Part shown: one piece after another, positions 1-8,282 of the stretch
Numbering within the stretch: position 1 is the first letter of the stretch
How the letters are laid out: every line of letters starts with the position of its first letter
Source: Emticicia fluvialis
GTDB taxonomy: Bacteria; Bacteroidota; Bacteroidia; Cytophagales; Spirosomataceae
NCBI RefSeq assembly: GCF_024793945.1
Contig: NZ_JANUSD010000004.1
Coordinates: forward strand, 62,001 to 126,000
Direction of reading: 5' to 3'
DNA length: 64,000 nt
Program-made: the position numbers and the translations under genes
The notes under the pieces: model-generated
Database searches by the model: none
What the model saw: only the letters and a program-made list of their open reading frames with translations
Told to the model about the DNA's origin: nothing

Positions 1-734
1 AAATTATCTAAAACAATGGCGGTGGCAATGCCTACATTTAAAGACTCCGCATGGCCAAACCGCGGTATAGTAACCTTGTTAGTTACAAATTGCTCAACAC
101 CCGCGCCAATACCGTTCGATTCGTTACCCAAAACAATATAGCCTGACGCAGGAAATGCAAATTGATGCAGGTTAGCACTGTTCAGAAAAGTGCCAATAAC
201 GGCAACTTTATTATTATGCTGGTTTTCTTTAAAATATTCTGTTAGGTTTGTATAAAAGGCTTTAATACGGGTAAAAGAACCCATTGAAGCGGCAATTACT
301 TTTGGGTTGTACAAATCAACGGTGGTTTCAGAGCATATCAATTTTTTTATACCATACCAGTCGGCAATGCGGATAATGGTACCCAGATTACCGGGGTCAC
401 GGATATCATCCAGAACCAGAACAAATTCATTCTCAGCAGCACGTAATGATTCATTGGGTTTCATTTGTGCCACTGCAACGGCGGCATCATTACTTTGCAG
501 GGTACTTATTTTCTCCAGTTCGGTCTGTGAAATTTGCTCAACCGATATTTTTTTTAGTTTTTTTTCGTTTTCATCAAAAAACTTAGTTGTGCATAGCAGC
601 AGCTCAATTTCAAAATCAGAGTTTACCAACTCTAAAACACTTTTAGCGCCTTCTACTAAAAAAGACTGGTGTTCTTGCCGATATTTTTTGATTTGTAAGG
701 ATTGAACGTATTTTTGTTGCTGCTTTGAAAACAT
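1..734 (-). CDS. TrmH/SpoU-family RNA 2'-O-methyltransferase (partial, C-terminal end beyond window)
   Basis: Probable S-adenosylmethionine-dependent 2'-O-ribose methyltransferase of tRNA or 23S rRNA. About 244 codons are visible. The N-terminal part matches the substrate-binding extension of the family (reads MFSKQQQKYVQSLQ, then FLVEGAKSVLELV). The three SpoU motifs follow in order: DDIRDPGNLGTIIRIADW at about 109-126, IVLGNESNGIG about 50 residues before the edge, and IPRFGHAESLNVGIATAIVL at the edge, which supplies the trefoil-knot cofactor site. The start is the ATG at 734-732, just 13 bases from the oppositely oriented tamL start, so its promoter must lie inside tamL. The missing part is only a few tens of residues. 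The family is certain; the target nucleotide cannot be told. Confidence 0.93.
   Translation of the reverse strand, partial: MFSKQQQKYVQSLQIKKYRQEHQSFLVEGAKSVLELVNSDFEIELLLCTTKFFDENEKKLKKISVEQISQTELEKISTLQSNDAAVAVAQMKPNESLRAAENEFVLVLDDIRDPGNLGTIIRIADWYGIKKLICSETTVDLYNPKVIAASMGSFTRIKAFYTNLTEYFKENQHNNKVAVIGTFLNSANLHQFAFPASGYIVLGNESNGIGAGVEQFVTNKVTIPRFGHAESLNVGIATAIVLDN
687..716 (+). promoter_or_regulatory. Bacteroidota-type promoter for tamL
   Basis: TTTG at 687-690 and TATTTTTG (TAnnTTTG) at 709-716 are separated by 18 bases, matching the -33/-7 consensus of Bacteroidota sigma-A promoters. Transcription would start near 723, giving a leader of about 25 bases before the ATG at 748. It lies inside the first codons of the divergent methyltransferase gene. 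Confidence 0.6.
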
Positions 735-747
735 ACCCTTAATATTT

Positions 748-3255
748 ATGCGTTTTAATTATTTTTCGTCAGGACATACACCAGATAAAAAAAAGCCAGG
801 GATTGTCTTGTCTGATAAAATAAAATTTCTGCCTTTACTTTTTCTGATTTTTACTGCTTGTTCAAGAAAGGTACAGTTAGCGCCAGACGAATACCGTTTG
901 CATAGTCTGACCATCAAAGGTAATAAACAAATTCCAACTGAGGAATTAGAGTATCTCATTCCTCCGGCACAAAAGCCGAACCGACGCCCATTCAATTTAC
1001 CGGTTACTCCTTATGTGGGCCTGTATAACTTTGGTAAAAATTTTTATAGCCAACAGAAAATCAAGGCACGACGCGACCGCTGGGACAGCAAACTGAAAGC
1101 TTTGCCAAGCCCGGTTAATTTTGATGCTGAGATTGAGAAAAAAAGAAAGCGATACCAAAAAAAAGTAGCGGTTTATCAGGACAGGCTGGATACCGGTGAA
1201 AACTGGTGGATGAAAAACGTCGGCGAACCCCCGGCAAAAATTACCGAGGCGGCTATTAAACATACCACAGATAACATACAAAAATATATCTATAACAAAG
1301 GCTTTTTTGACAACACCGTTGTATATGACATTGACTCAGCTGCCAGCAAAAGGGGTATAAAACTAACCTACCACGTAGAGGAAAAGAATGCCTACTACAT
1401 TGACACCGTCAATTATGCCATTGAAGACCCACGTATTGATAGTATTCTGCGCCTTAATACGAACGCCAGATTAATAAAAAGTGGCCAAAGGTTAGATATG
1501 AACAACATAACCCTTGAAAAAGCCAGAATAGAGCTGACTTTAAAAGACGAAGGTTATTACAACTTTGTAGCCAAAAACTCAATTGCTGCCGAAATTGACA
1601 CCACAGACTACATCAAACGTAATTACAGGGTTAATGTTAAAATGCTGGTTAGTAACCCGCCTTTCAGAAGCCGGCATGAGCAGTTCAGAATTGAATCAGT
1701 TTATTTTGTTTCAGCAGACCCGTCGGGCGAAGCCATCAGCAAAGGCGATACCACCCGCGTAAGCTACAACAACATTGATTATTCATTTATAGGGAAGCGC
1801 TTTCCGTCCAGGCTGCTCGATAAAAAGATTCTGATACGGCAGGGCCAGCTTTTCAGGATTTCAAAGGTAAACGAAACAAACAGGCAATTATATGGGCTTG
1901 ACCAGTTTGCTTTTGCCAATATCAGGTTTACTCAATTGCCCGATAACAAGCTAAGAACAGAAATAATTGCGCCAACTAACCCAAAGTACACGGCATCCTA
2001 TAATTTTGATGTAAACAATATAAACGGAATTTTAGGTGGCGGGGCCAATGTGTCTTTAAGAGCCAGAAATTTACTAAGTGCGCTTGAAACCACAGAGCTC
2101 GGCCTGCGTGCTAACCTTGAAGGCCAGCCGGGGCTTGATACCACCGTGCAGCGCAGCCGTGAGCTAGGCGCCAACCTTGCTTTTAATTTCCCGAAAATTA
2201 TTTTTCTGAACAAAGTTGCCAATTTACTAAGCCTGAAAAGCCCACGCACGCAGGTGGCATTGAGCTATAATAACTCTTCGCAGCAGTTATATCGCCGGCA
2301 GGTATTCAGGTTAACAGGTAACTACTCATGGCTGAAATCAAAATATGAAACCATTCAGATATCTCCATTTGATATCAACCTTATCAATACGCCCTATAAA
2401 AGCAGAGCATTTGACTCTATCCTTACCTCAGAGGCCTTGCGGGGCAACAACCTGAAAGTATTGTTTGACCCCCAGTTTGTGTCCAGCATCAGCGGTAGTT
2501 ATATCTACAACAATCAGGTACAAGGCAAAAATATCAGAGCTAAATTTCTGAGAATTTTTGTTGAATCCGGTGGTACGGCCATCAACTTTTTCCCGGATAA
2601 AAATAAAATCAGATTCATAGACCGGTTGTTTCCTATTGATACCAACCAGCGGGCTTATTTCAGATTTGTGAAAATTAACATAGATTTCAGACGGTATATC
2701 CCGATTAACTCCCGTGATTCATGGGCTTACCGGATTAATGTAGGAGTAGCCCATCCGTATGGCGATAATCAGGCGTTGCCTTTCGAAAAGAACTTCTTTA
2801 TCGGTGGGCCCAACAGTATCAGAGCCTGGCGACCCAGAGCTTTAGGGCCGGGGTCGGCACAGGGTGTAACCGTGGGTAACCGTTTCTTTCAGCAGCCGGG
2901 TGATATTCTGATGGAAGGCAGTTTAGAGTACCGCAAATTTATGTTCAGGTTTATTGGCAACTGGAACGCCGGATTCTTTATAGATGCCGGAAACGTCTGG
3001 AAGTGGTACCAGATTAACTCTAAATTCAATGAAGCTAATTTTAACTGGGAGCGTTTCTATAAAGAATTCGCTGTTGGCACCGGTGCGGGTATCCGACTGG
3101 ACCTTGACTATTTCATTGCAAGATTTGACTGGGGTGTAAAAGTAATTGACCCGTCAAGAAAAGAAGGCGACAGGTTTGTACTCGACAAAACACGCCTGGG
3201 CCGTAGCAATGAGTATTATCCGGTATTTCACTTTGCTATTGGTTATCCGTTTTAA
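748..3255 (+). CDS. tamL: TamL: TamA/BamA-family outer-membrane lipoprotein
   Basis: Outer-membrane 16-stranded barrel protein of the Omp85 superfamily, expected to work with an inner-membrane TamB in moving lipids or proteins to the outer membrane. 835 residues. A signal peptide ends in a lipobox (LIFTAC at about 34-39), which is the mark of the Bacteroidota lipoprotein form TamL. A POTRA-like segment (LTIKGNKQIPTEEL) follows directly. The C-terminal half is a beta-barrel containing the family signature IGGPNSIRAWRPRALGPG at about 687-705. The head-to-head arrangement with a TrmH gene is one I recognise from other Bacteroidota. The ATG at 748 gives an n-region of about 20 residues before the hydrophobic core; the TTG at 808 would give a more typical lipoprotein signal and cannot be excluded. 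No tamB gene is in the window. Confidence 0.88.
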   Translation: MRFNYFSSGHTPDKKKPGIVLSDKIKFLPLLFLIFTACSRKVQLAPDEYRLHSLTIKGNKQIPTEELEYLIPPAQKPNRRPFNLPVTPYVGLYNFGKNFYSQQKIKARRDRWDSKLKALPSPVNFDAEIEKKRKRYQKKVAVYQDRLDTGENWWMKNVGEPPAKITEAAIKHTTDNIQKYIYNKGFFDNTVVYDIDSAASKRGIKLTYHVEEKNAYYIDTVNYAIEDPRIDSILRLNTNARLIKSGQRLDMNNITLEKARIELTLKDEGYYNFVAKNSIAAEIDTTDYIKRNYRVNVKMLVSNPPFRSRHEQFRIESVYFVSADPSGEAISKGDTTRVSYNNIDYSFIGKRFPSRLLDKKILIRQGQLFRISKVNETNRQLYGLDQFAFANIRFTQLPDNKLRTEIIAPTNPKYTASYNFDVNNINGILGGGANVSLRARNLLSALETTELGLRANLEGQPGLDTTVQRSRELGANLAFNFPKIIFLNKVANLLSLKSPRTQVALSYNNSSQQLYRRQVFRLTGNYSWLKSKYETIQISPFDINLINTPYKSRAFDSILTSEALRGNNLKVLFDPQFVSSISGSYIYNNQVQGKNIRAKFLRIFVESGGTAINFFPDKNKIRFIDRLFPIDTNQRAYFRFVKINIDFRRYIPINSRDSWAYRINVGVAHPYGDNQALPFEKNFFIGGPNSIRAWRPRALGPGSAQGVTVGNRFFQQPGDILMEGSLEYRKFMFRFIGNWNAGFFIDAGNVWKWYQINSKFNEANFNWERFYKEFAVGTGAGIRLDLDYFIARFDWGVKVIDPSRKEGDRFVLDKTRLGRSNEYYPVFHFAIGYPF

Positions 3256-4572
3256 TCAGCCAATAAAAGCATTTAAAGCCATTACCCCGGCCAGCCCCGA
3301 TACTGAAACCAATGTTTCCATAACCGACCAGGTTTTCAGGGTATCTGCCATTGACAGCTGAAAATACTCTCTGAAAAGCCAGAATCCGGCATCATTCACA
3401 TGCGAGAACATCATACTACCTGCGCCAATACTTAACACCATTAAATGGGGTTCAGTGTGGGTGGCGGCAAGCAATGGCGTCACAAAGCCAGCAGTAGTGA
3501 TGCCCGAAACAGTTGATGAACCAACGGCCACCCTGATAATAGCCGCCATGCCCCAGGCAAGCACCAGCGGGTGCATTGAAGATGCCTGCATCATACCGGC
3601 TATTGACTGGCTGACACCGCCTTCTGTCAAAACCTGCTTTAGGGCACCTGCCCCACCAAAAATAAGAAACAGCATGGCCACTTCTTTTACCGAATCACCC
3701 ATCAGAACCGTTACTTCTGCCATTTTCTTATGCTGTTTTATGCCCAGAAAGTATGCCGCAAACAGAACAGAAATAAACATACTTACAATAGGGTCGCCAA
3801 CAAATGTGATGGCATGAGCGCTAAAAGAATTTTCCGGAAAATAAGGAATTAGCAGGGTTGAAATACCGATTAACAATATTGGTAACAAAACAGAAGCAAA
3901 ACTGATAAAGGTGGATGGCATCACTTTTTCTGCCAGATCAGGGGCAATAAATGCTTTATTGGGCAGGGTAATATACTTTTTTACTGTTGCGCCAAATAGC
4001 GCTCCGGAAATCAGAATGGCAGGTATGGCTACAATAATACCATAGAAAAGCGTGATGCCCATGTCAACATTAAACTGTTTTACCAAAGCCAATGGGGCAG
4101 GGTGGGGCGGCAGATAACCCTGCGTAACAGAAAGCGAAGCCAGCATGGGTAAAGCAATATAAACCGCAGGTAGCTTGTAACGATATGACACCGTAATAAC
4201 CAGCGGTGCCAGCAACATGAAGCCTACCGAATAAAAAAGCGGCAGGCCTACTATAAAGCCTGTTATCATAAACGCCCAGCGCACATATCCTGTACCGATG
4301 ATGTTCATCATTTTTACTGATATTCTTTGGGCTGCGCCGCTTTGTGCTACCAGCTTGCCCAGCATAGCACCTAGTGCAATAATAGATACGATTGAGCCCA
4401 ATGTGCTGCCCATGCCATGTTGTATTGCCTGTAAAATTTGCGAAGGTGCCATTTGCAGGGCCAGGCCTACGCCTAACGAAACAACCAGAAAAGAAAGAAA
4501 AGTATGCAGTTTAAAGTAGGATATGAGCAGAATAAGCACCACAAGCCCAATAACGGTAATGAGCAACGGCAT
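3256..4572 (-). CDS. GntP-family proton-coupled sugar-acid permease
   Basis: Inner-membrane symporter of the gluconate permease family, 438 residues, about 12 hydrophobic segments. Family features visible are the N-terminal pair of helices, the loop LGAMLGKLVAQSGAAQ at about 67-82, LPPHPAPLALVKQFN near 173-187, and AAIIRVAVGSSTVSG toward the C-terminus. Substrates in the family include gluconate, other aldonates, glycerate and fructuronate; the sequence does not decide which. No kinase or dehydratase gene for a sugar acid is adjacent, so context does not help. The stop codon starts at the base after the tamL stop, so the two convergent genes abut with no gap. Confidence 0.9.
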   Translation of the reverse strand: MPLLITVIGLVVLILLISYFKLHTFLSFLVVSLGVGLALQMAPSQILQAIQHGMGSTLGSIVSIIALGAMLGKLVAQSGAAQRISVKMMNIIGTGYVRWAFMITGFIVGLPLFYSVGFMLLAPLVITVSYRYKLPAVYIALPMLASLSVTQGYLPPHPAPLALVKQFNVDMGITLFYGIIVAIPAILISGALFGATVKKYITLPNKAFIAPDLAEKVMPSTFISFASVLLPILLIGISTLLIPYFPENSFSAHAITFVGDPIVSMFISVLFAAYFLGIKQHKKMAEVTVLMGDSVKEVAMLFLIFGGAGALKQVLTEGGVSQSIAGMMQASSMHPLVLAWGMAAIIRVAVGSSTVSGITTAGFVTPLLAATHTEPHLMVLSIGAGSMMFSHVNDAGFWLFREYFQLSMADTLKTWSVMETLVSVSGLAGVMALNAFIG

Positions 4573-4681
4573 AAAGCAATAGTTTTAAGGTTGAAAGTGA
4601 AGCAAAATACAAAGGATTATTTAAAATTGATAGGGTTTAAACCGGTATCAGGCCTTTTAACATAAATTATTTCTTTTATTG

Positions 4682-4712
4682 CTGACAATCTGTCAGTATT
4701 ATCTTAATTTTG
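4682..4712 (+). promoter_or_regulatory. miaB promoter with a palindrome in the spacer
   Basis: A TAATTTTG (TAnnTTTG) box lies at 4705-4712. A perfect 6-base inverted repeat, CTGACA-ATC-TGTCAG, lies at 4682-4696, in the place between -7 and -33. The nearest -33-like TTG is at 4679-4681 with a long 23-base spacer. The leader to the ATG at 4798 would be about 80 bases. The palindrome looks like an operator, but its regulator is unknown. Confidence 0.45.
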
Positions 4713-4797
4713 TGTCTGAATTGAGCGGCATTGCTGATATGCAGTAGAACTTTATTTTTATCAGCAGGGTTGTTTTTTATAAATCAAGGTAGCAATC

Positions 4798-6246
4798 ATG
4801 GAATTAGTAACAGGCAGATTAGAGATTCTGAAAGAAGAAGATAAGAAAGATTTGGATATAGCCCGCATCAGCGTAGATGAAAATGGCGAAAACAAGCGCA
4901 AGCTGTATATAGAAAGCTACGGATGCCAGATGAATTTTGCAGACAGCGAAATTGTGGCGTCTATCTTAAGAGAAAACGGATTTGCCACTACTTCTAAAAT
5001 TGAAGAGGCAGAACTGATTCTGCTGAACACCTGCGCTATCAGAGAAAACGCCGAACAAAAGGTGCGTAATCGTTTGCAGCACCTGGTGCCTATGAAGAAA
5101 AAGCAAAGCAATGTAAAAATTGGTGTGCTGGGTTGTATGGCTGAACGATTGAAAACCAAGTTTCTGGAAGAAGAAAAAATTGTGGATATGGTGGTAGGCC
5201 CTGATGCCTACCGGGATCTGCCGAATCTGATAAATGAAGTTGAAGACGGCCACAAGGCTGTTAATGTGTTTCTTTCAAGAGAAGAAACCTATGCTGATAT
5301 TACCCCTATCAGGCTTGATTCAAATGGCGTTACTGCCTTTATCAGCATTATGCGTGGCTGCGACAACATGTGTAGCTTTTGTGTAGTGCCATTTACCCGT
5401 GGCCGTGAGCGCAGCCGTGACCCGTTCTCTATTGTGAAAGAAGCCAGAGAATTGTTTGAACAGGGTTACAGGGAAGTAACGCTACTGGGCCAGAATGTTG
5501 ACTCTTACAAATGGAAAGGAACAGACGAAAATCAGACTGAAAACACTACCACCTTTGCTAACCTGTTGGAAATGGTAGCGCTGATACATCCTGATTTGCG
5601 CGTGCGTTTCTCAACATCGCACCCTAAAGACATCACAGATGAGGTACTATACACCATGAAAAACTATGGCAACATCTGTAAGTACATTCACCTGCCTGCA
5701 CAAAGCGGTAGCAGCCGGATTCTTGAGCTGATGAACCGTACTTACGACCGTGAGTGGTACATGGGCAAAATTGACAGAATTCGTGAAATACTGGGTGTTG
5801 AGTGTGGTATCTCTCAGGATATGATAACCGGTTTTTGCACTGAAACCGAAGAAGACCATCAGGAAACACTCTCTTTGATGGACTACGTGAAATATGACTA
5901 CGGCTATATGTTTGCCTACTCTGAAAGACCCAACACACCAGCGGCCAAAAAACTGGTTGACGATATCCCGGCCGAGGTTAAGAACCGTCGTCTGACAGAA
6001 GTGATAAACAAACAGCAGCAACATTCGCTTGAACGTAACCAGATGGCCATCGGTAAAGTGCACCGCGTGTTGGTAGAAGGCTTCTCGAAACGTTCGGCTG
6101 TGCATTTATGCGGTAGAAATGACCAGAACAAGATGATTGTTTTCCCGAAAGAAAACTTTAAAAAAGGTGACTACGTAAATGTGCTGGTAACTGAATGCAC
6201 CGCAGCTACCTTGATAGGAAAGGCAGTGGAAGAAGTTTTAGCTTAG
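4798..6246 (+). CDS. miaB: tRNA-2-methylthio-N6-isopentenyladenosine-37 synthase MiaB
   Basis: Radical-SAM enzyme that adds a methylthio group to isopentenyl-A37 of tRNAs reading UNN codons; cytoplasmic. 482 residues. The N-terminal methylthiotransferase domain has three cluster cysteines: C43 ([13 protein letters not shown]), C79 ([10 protein letters not shown]) and C113 (VLGCMAERL). The radical-SAM CxxxCxxC motif is C188, C192 and C195 ([19 protein letters not shown]). A TRAM domain forms the last 65 residues or so. An N-terminal extension of about 35 residues precedes the first domain, which is common in Bacteroidota. It is followed after 8 bases by the sigma-54 activator gene and then lptE, apparently one transcript. 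Confidence 0.97.
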   Translation: MELVTGRLEILKEEDKKDLDIARISVDENGENKRKLYIESYGCQMNFADSEIVASILRENGFATTSKIEEAELILLNTCAIRENAEQKVRNRLQHLVPMKKKQSNVKIGVLGCMAERLKTKFLEEEKIVDMVVGPDAYRDLPNLINEVEDGHKAVNVFLSREETYADITPIRLDSNGVTAFISIMRGCDNMCSFCVVPFTRGRERSRDPFSIVKEARELFEQGYREVTLLGQNVDSYKWKGTDENQTENTTTFANLLEMVALIHPDLRVRFSTSHPKDITDEVLYTMKNYGNICKYIHLPAQSGSSRILELMNRTYDREWYMGKIDRIREILGVECGISQDMITGFCTETEEDHQETLSLMDYVKYDYGYMFAYSERPNTPAAKKLVDDIPAEVKNRRLTEVINKQQQHSLERNQMAIGKVHRVLVEGFSKRSAVHLCGRNDQNKMIVFPKENFKKGDYVNVLVTECTAATLIGKAVEEVLA

Positions 6247-6254
6247 AATTACAA

Positions 6255-7568
6255 ATGACCAACAACTCAGAAATACAATCAGTTAAAAATCGGTTTGGTA
6301 TTATTGGCAATGCCCCTGCCTTGAACTATGCCCTGAGCATAGCTATACAGGTAGCTCCTACTGATTTGACTGTACTAATAACCGGAGAGAGCGGAAGCGG
6401 GAAAGAATCTTTCTCTAAAATTATTCATGCACTCAGTACCCGTAAACACGGGCCATTCATTGCCATAAACTGTGGCGCTATTCCTGAAGGAACAATAGAC
6501 TCTGAATTGTTCGGACACGTCAAGGGTTCATTTACAGGCGCTATTGACGACCGCAAAGGTTATTTTGAAACCACCAATTCGGGTACCATATTTCTGGATG
6601 AAATTGCCGAGCTGCCAATTGGCACGCAGGCGCGCCTGCTTCGTGTATTAGAGAACGGCGAGTTTATACCGGTGGGGTCGTCTAAAGTCAAGAAAACAGA
6701 TGTGCGCGTAGTGGCTGCCACCAACGTTAATCTGATTGATGCGGTAGAGAGAGGCAAGTTCAGAGAAGATTTGTATTACCGTTTAAATACGGTACCCATT
6801 TATGTGCCGCCGCTGAGAGAACGAGGCTACGACATAGACTTGCTTTTCAGGAAATTCTCTGCCGATTTTGCAGATAAAAACCATATCCAGCCCATTGAGC
6901 TCACCGAAAGTGCCACGCAGTTACTCATGAATTTTCGTTTTCCGGGTAATATACGTCAGCTTAAAAACATAGCCGAACAGATTACCATTCTTGAAACAGA
7001 AAGACTGGTATCGGCTGAGATTCTGGCCAAATATCTTCCGCGCGAACAGGCGAGTGGTTTACCTGCGCTTCTGCGAGGCATGAATGGTGGCAACGATTCT
7101 GGTATTTCTGAAAGAGACCTGCTTTATAAAGTTCTTTTTGATATGCGGAAAGACATGACCGACCTCAAGAAACTGGTTTTGTCGTTAATGCAGGGCGGGC
7201 AGGTTAACCCTGAAATGATGAAGCAGCACAGCGAACTGTTTAATGGTATCCATTCAGACGAAAACGTATCGCTGGTGCCGCAGACGTTATACAGCCCCAT
7301 GCCTGCTGCTCCGTATCAGCCATATCAGCCGGTTGATAAAGACGGGTTTATCAAAATTGATGAAATACAGGACGACAGAAATAATATAGAAGACATATCT
7401 CACGAAACCCAGGAAGATTCGTTCTCTTTAGAAAAACAGGAAAAAGAAATGATTATTAAGGCTTTGAAGAAAAACGGCTTTAAACGCAAATATGCCGCTT
7501 CAGACCTTGGTATTTCTGAACGAACACTTTACCGGAAAATAAAGCAATACGATATTGAAGATGAATAG
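6255..7568 (+). CDS. Sigma-54-dependent transcriptional activator lacking a receiver domain
   Basis: AAA+ bacterial enhancer-binding protein, 437 residues from the ATG at 6255, 8 bases after the miaB stop. Walker A is GESGSGKE (44-51), the sigma-54 contact loop is GSFTGA (91-96; a conservative variant of GAFTGA), Walker B is TIFLDEIAEL (111-120). A Fis-type helix-turn-helix (KYAASDLGISERTLYRKIKQ) ends the protein. There is no N-terminal receiver, GAF or PAS domain: the AAA+ core starts about 15 residues in. Control must therefore come from expression level or a partner protein. An acidic, poorly ordered stretch of about 100 residues lies between the AAA+ domain and the HTH. The target genes cannot be told; I saw no convincing -24/-12 promoter in the window. 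Confidence 0.93.
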   Translation: MTNNSEIQSVKNRFGIIGNAPALNYALSIAIQVAPTDLTVLITGESGSGKESFSKIIHALSTRKHGPFIAINCGAIPEGTIDSELFGHVKGSFTGAIDDRKGYFETTNSGTIFLDEIAELPIGTQARLLRVLENGEFIPVGSSKVKKTDVRVVAATNVNLIDAVERGKFREDLYYRLNTVPIYVPPLRERGYDIDLLFRKFSADFADKNHIQPIELTESATQLLMNFRFPGNIRQLKNIAEQITILETERLVSAEILAKYLPREQASGLPALLRGMNGGNDSGISERDLLYKVLFDMRKDMTDLKKLVLSLMQGGQVNPEMMKQHSELFNGIHSDENVSLVPQTLYSPMPAAPYQPYQPVDKDGFIKIDEIQDDRNNIEDISHETQEDSFSLEKQEKEMIIKALKKNGFKRKYAASDLGISERTLYRKIKQYDIEDE

Positions 7569-8109
7569 GCCTTTTGAGATAAAAAACAGGAAGATTACGG
7601 TTTTTAGAAAGCTGATTATGATGCTTTGTATGGTGGGCCTTGCTTTGCTGACAGGCTCTTGCAAAATTTATTCGTTCAGCAGTGCCAAACTGTCTGAAGA
7701 CCTGAAAACCATTACCATTCAGAATTTTGTGATGAATACCGCAGGTGGCCCTGCTAACCTTACGCTTACCTTTACTGAAAAGCTAAAGGAATACTACCAG
7801 CGTAACTCTAATCTGAAACTGAAGCCGGTTGACGGCGATCTTTACCTGGAAGGCTCTATTGTAGGTTATGAATTAACCCCGGTAGGTGCAACCGCCAGCG
7901 ACAAGGCAGCCCAGAACCGCCTGACGATAAGGGTAGAGGTTAGGTTTGTCAATACCAAAAATGAAGATGAAAGTTTTGAAAAGGAATTTTCTTTCTATCA
8001 GGACTTCTCGCAAGAGCAAACCCTCACCCAGGTAGAGTCGGCTTTGGTGCCAAAAATACTTGACCAGCTGGTGCTGAATATCTTCAATGACACCGCCGCA
8101 CAATGGTAG
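7561..8109 (+). CDS. lptE: LptE-family lipoprotein (LPS assembly)
   Basis: Outer-membrane lipoprotein thought to act with LptD in lipopolysaccharide insertion. 182 residues from the ATG at 7561. A positively charged start, a hydrophobic segment and the lipobox LLTGSC give a lipoprotein signal. The mature part begins KIYSFSSAKLSEDLKTITIQ, the form taken by the Bacteroidota LptE family. The gene overlaps the end of the sigma-54 activator by 8 bases, which suggests translational coupling. The order miaB, sigma-54 activator, lptE recurs in Bacteroidota. Function rests on family resemblance; no lptD is present here. Confidence 0.82.
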   Translation: MNRPFEIKNRKITVFRKLIMMLCMVGLALLTGSCKIYSFSSAKLSEDLKTITIQNFVMNTAGGPANLTLTFTEKLKEYYQRNSNLKLKPVDGDLYLEGSIVGYELTPVGATASDKAAQNRLTIRVEVRFVNTKNEDESFEKEFSFYQDFSQEQTLTQVESALVPKILDQLVLNIFNDTAAQW

Positions 8110-8235
8110 GGTTCACTGTAATTACTGTTTTTCAGAAACCAAGATTAAAATAGATTTAATAAGATAATTTCGCTTTTCAGTTGTACTTTTTTAAGTTATT
8201 TTAGTTAATTCGTCGTTAGAATAAAATTTCTGTAC

Positions 8236-8264
8236 TACCTTTGTTCTTCGATTAACGAATCGAA
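8236..8264 (+). promoter_or_regulatory. carB promoter -7 box with an inverted repeat at the start site
   Basis: TACCTTTG (TAnnTTTG) is at 8236-8243, so transcription should start near 8250. A perfect 7-base inverted repeat, TTCGATT-AACG-AATCGAA, covers 8247-8264, over the predicted start. No good -33 element stands at the right distance; TTAG at 8216-8219 is 16 bases away. The repeat could be an operator or a leader hairpin. Confidence 0.45.
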
Positions 8265-8282
8265 ACCCCTTCACGAAAAAAA

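Noticed and set aside
5647..6105. Minus-strand reading frame of 152 codons
   Set aside because: It lies wholly inside miaB, whose family motifs are complete; composition is that of an antisense shadow.
6616..6632. TTGGCACG followed by GC-rich sequence, like a sigma-54 promoter
   Set aside because: It lies inside the coding region of the sigma-54 activator and lacks the TTGC element at the right distance.
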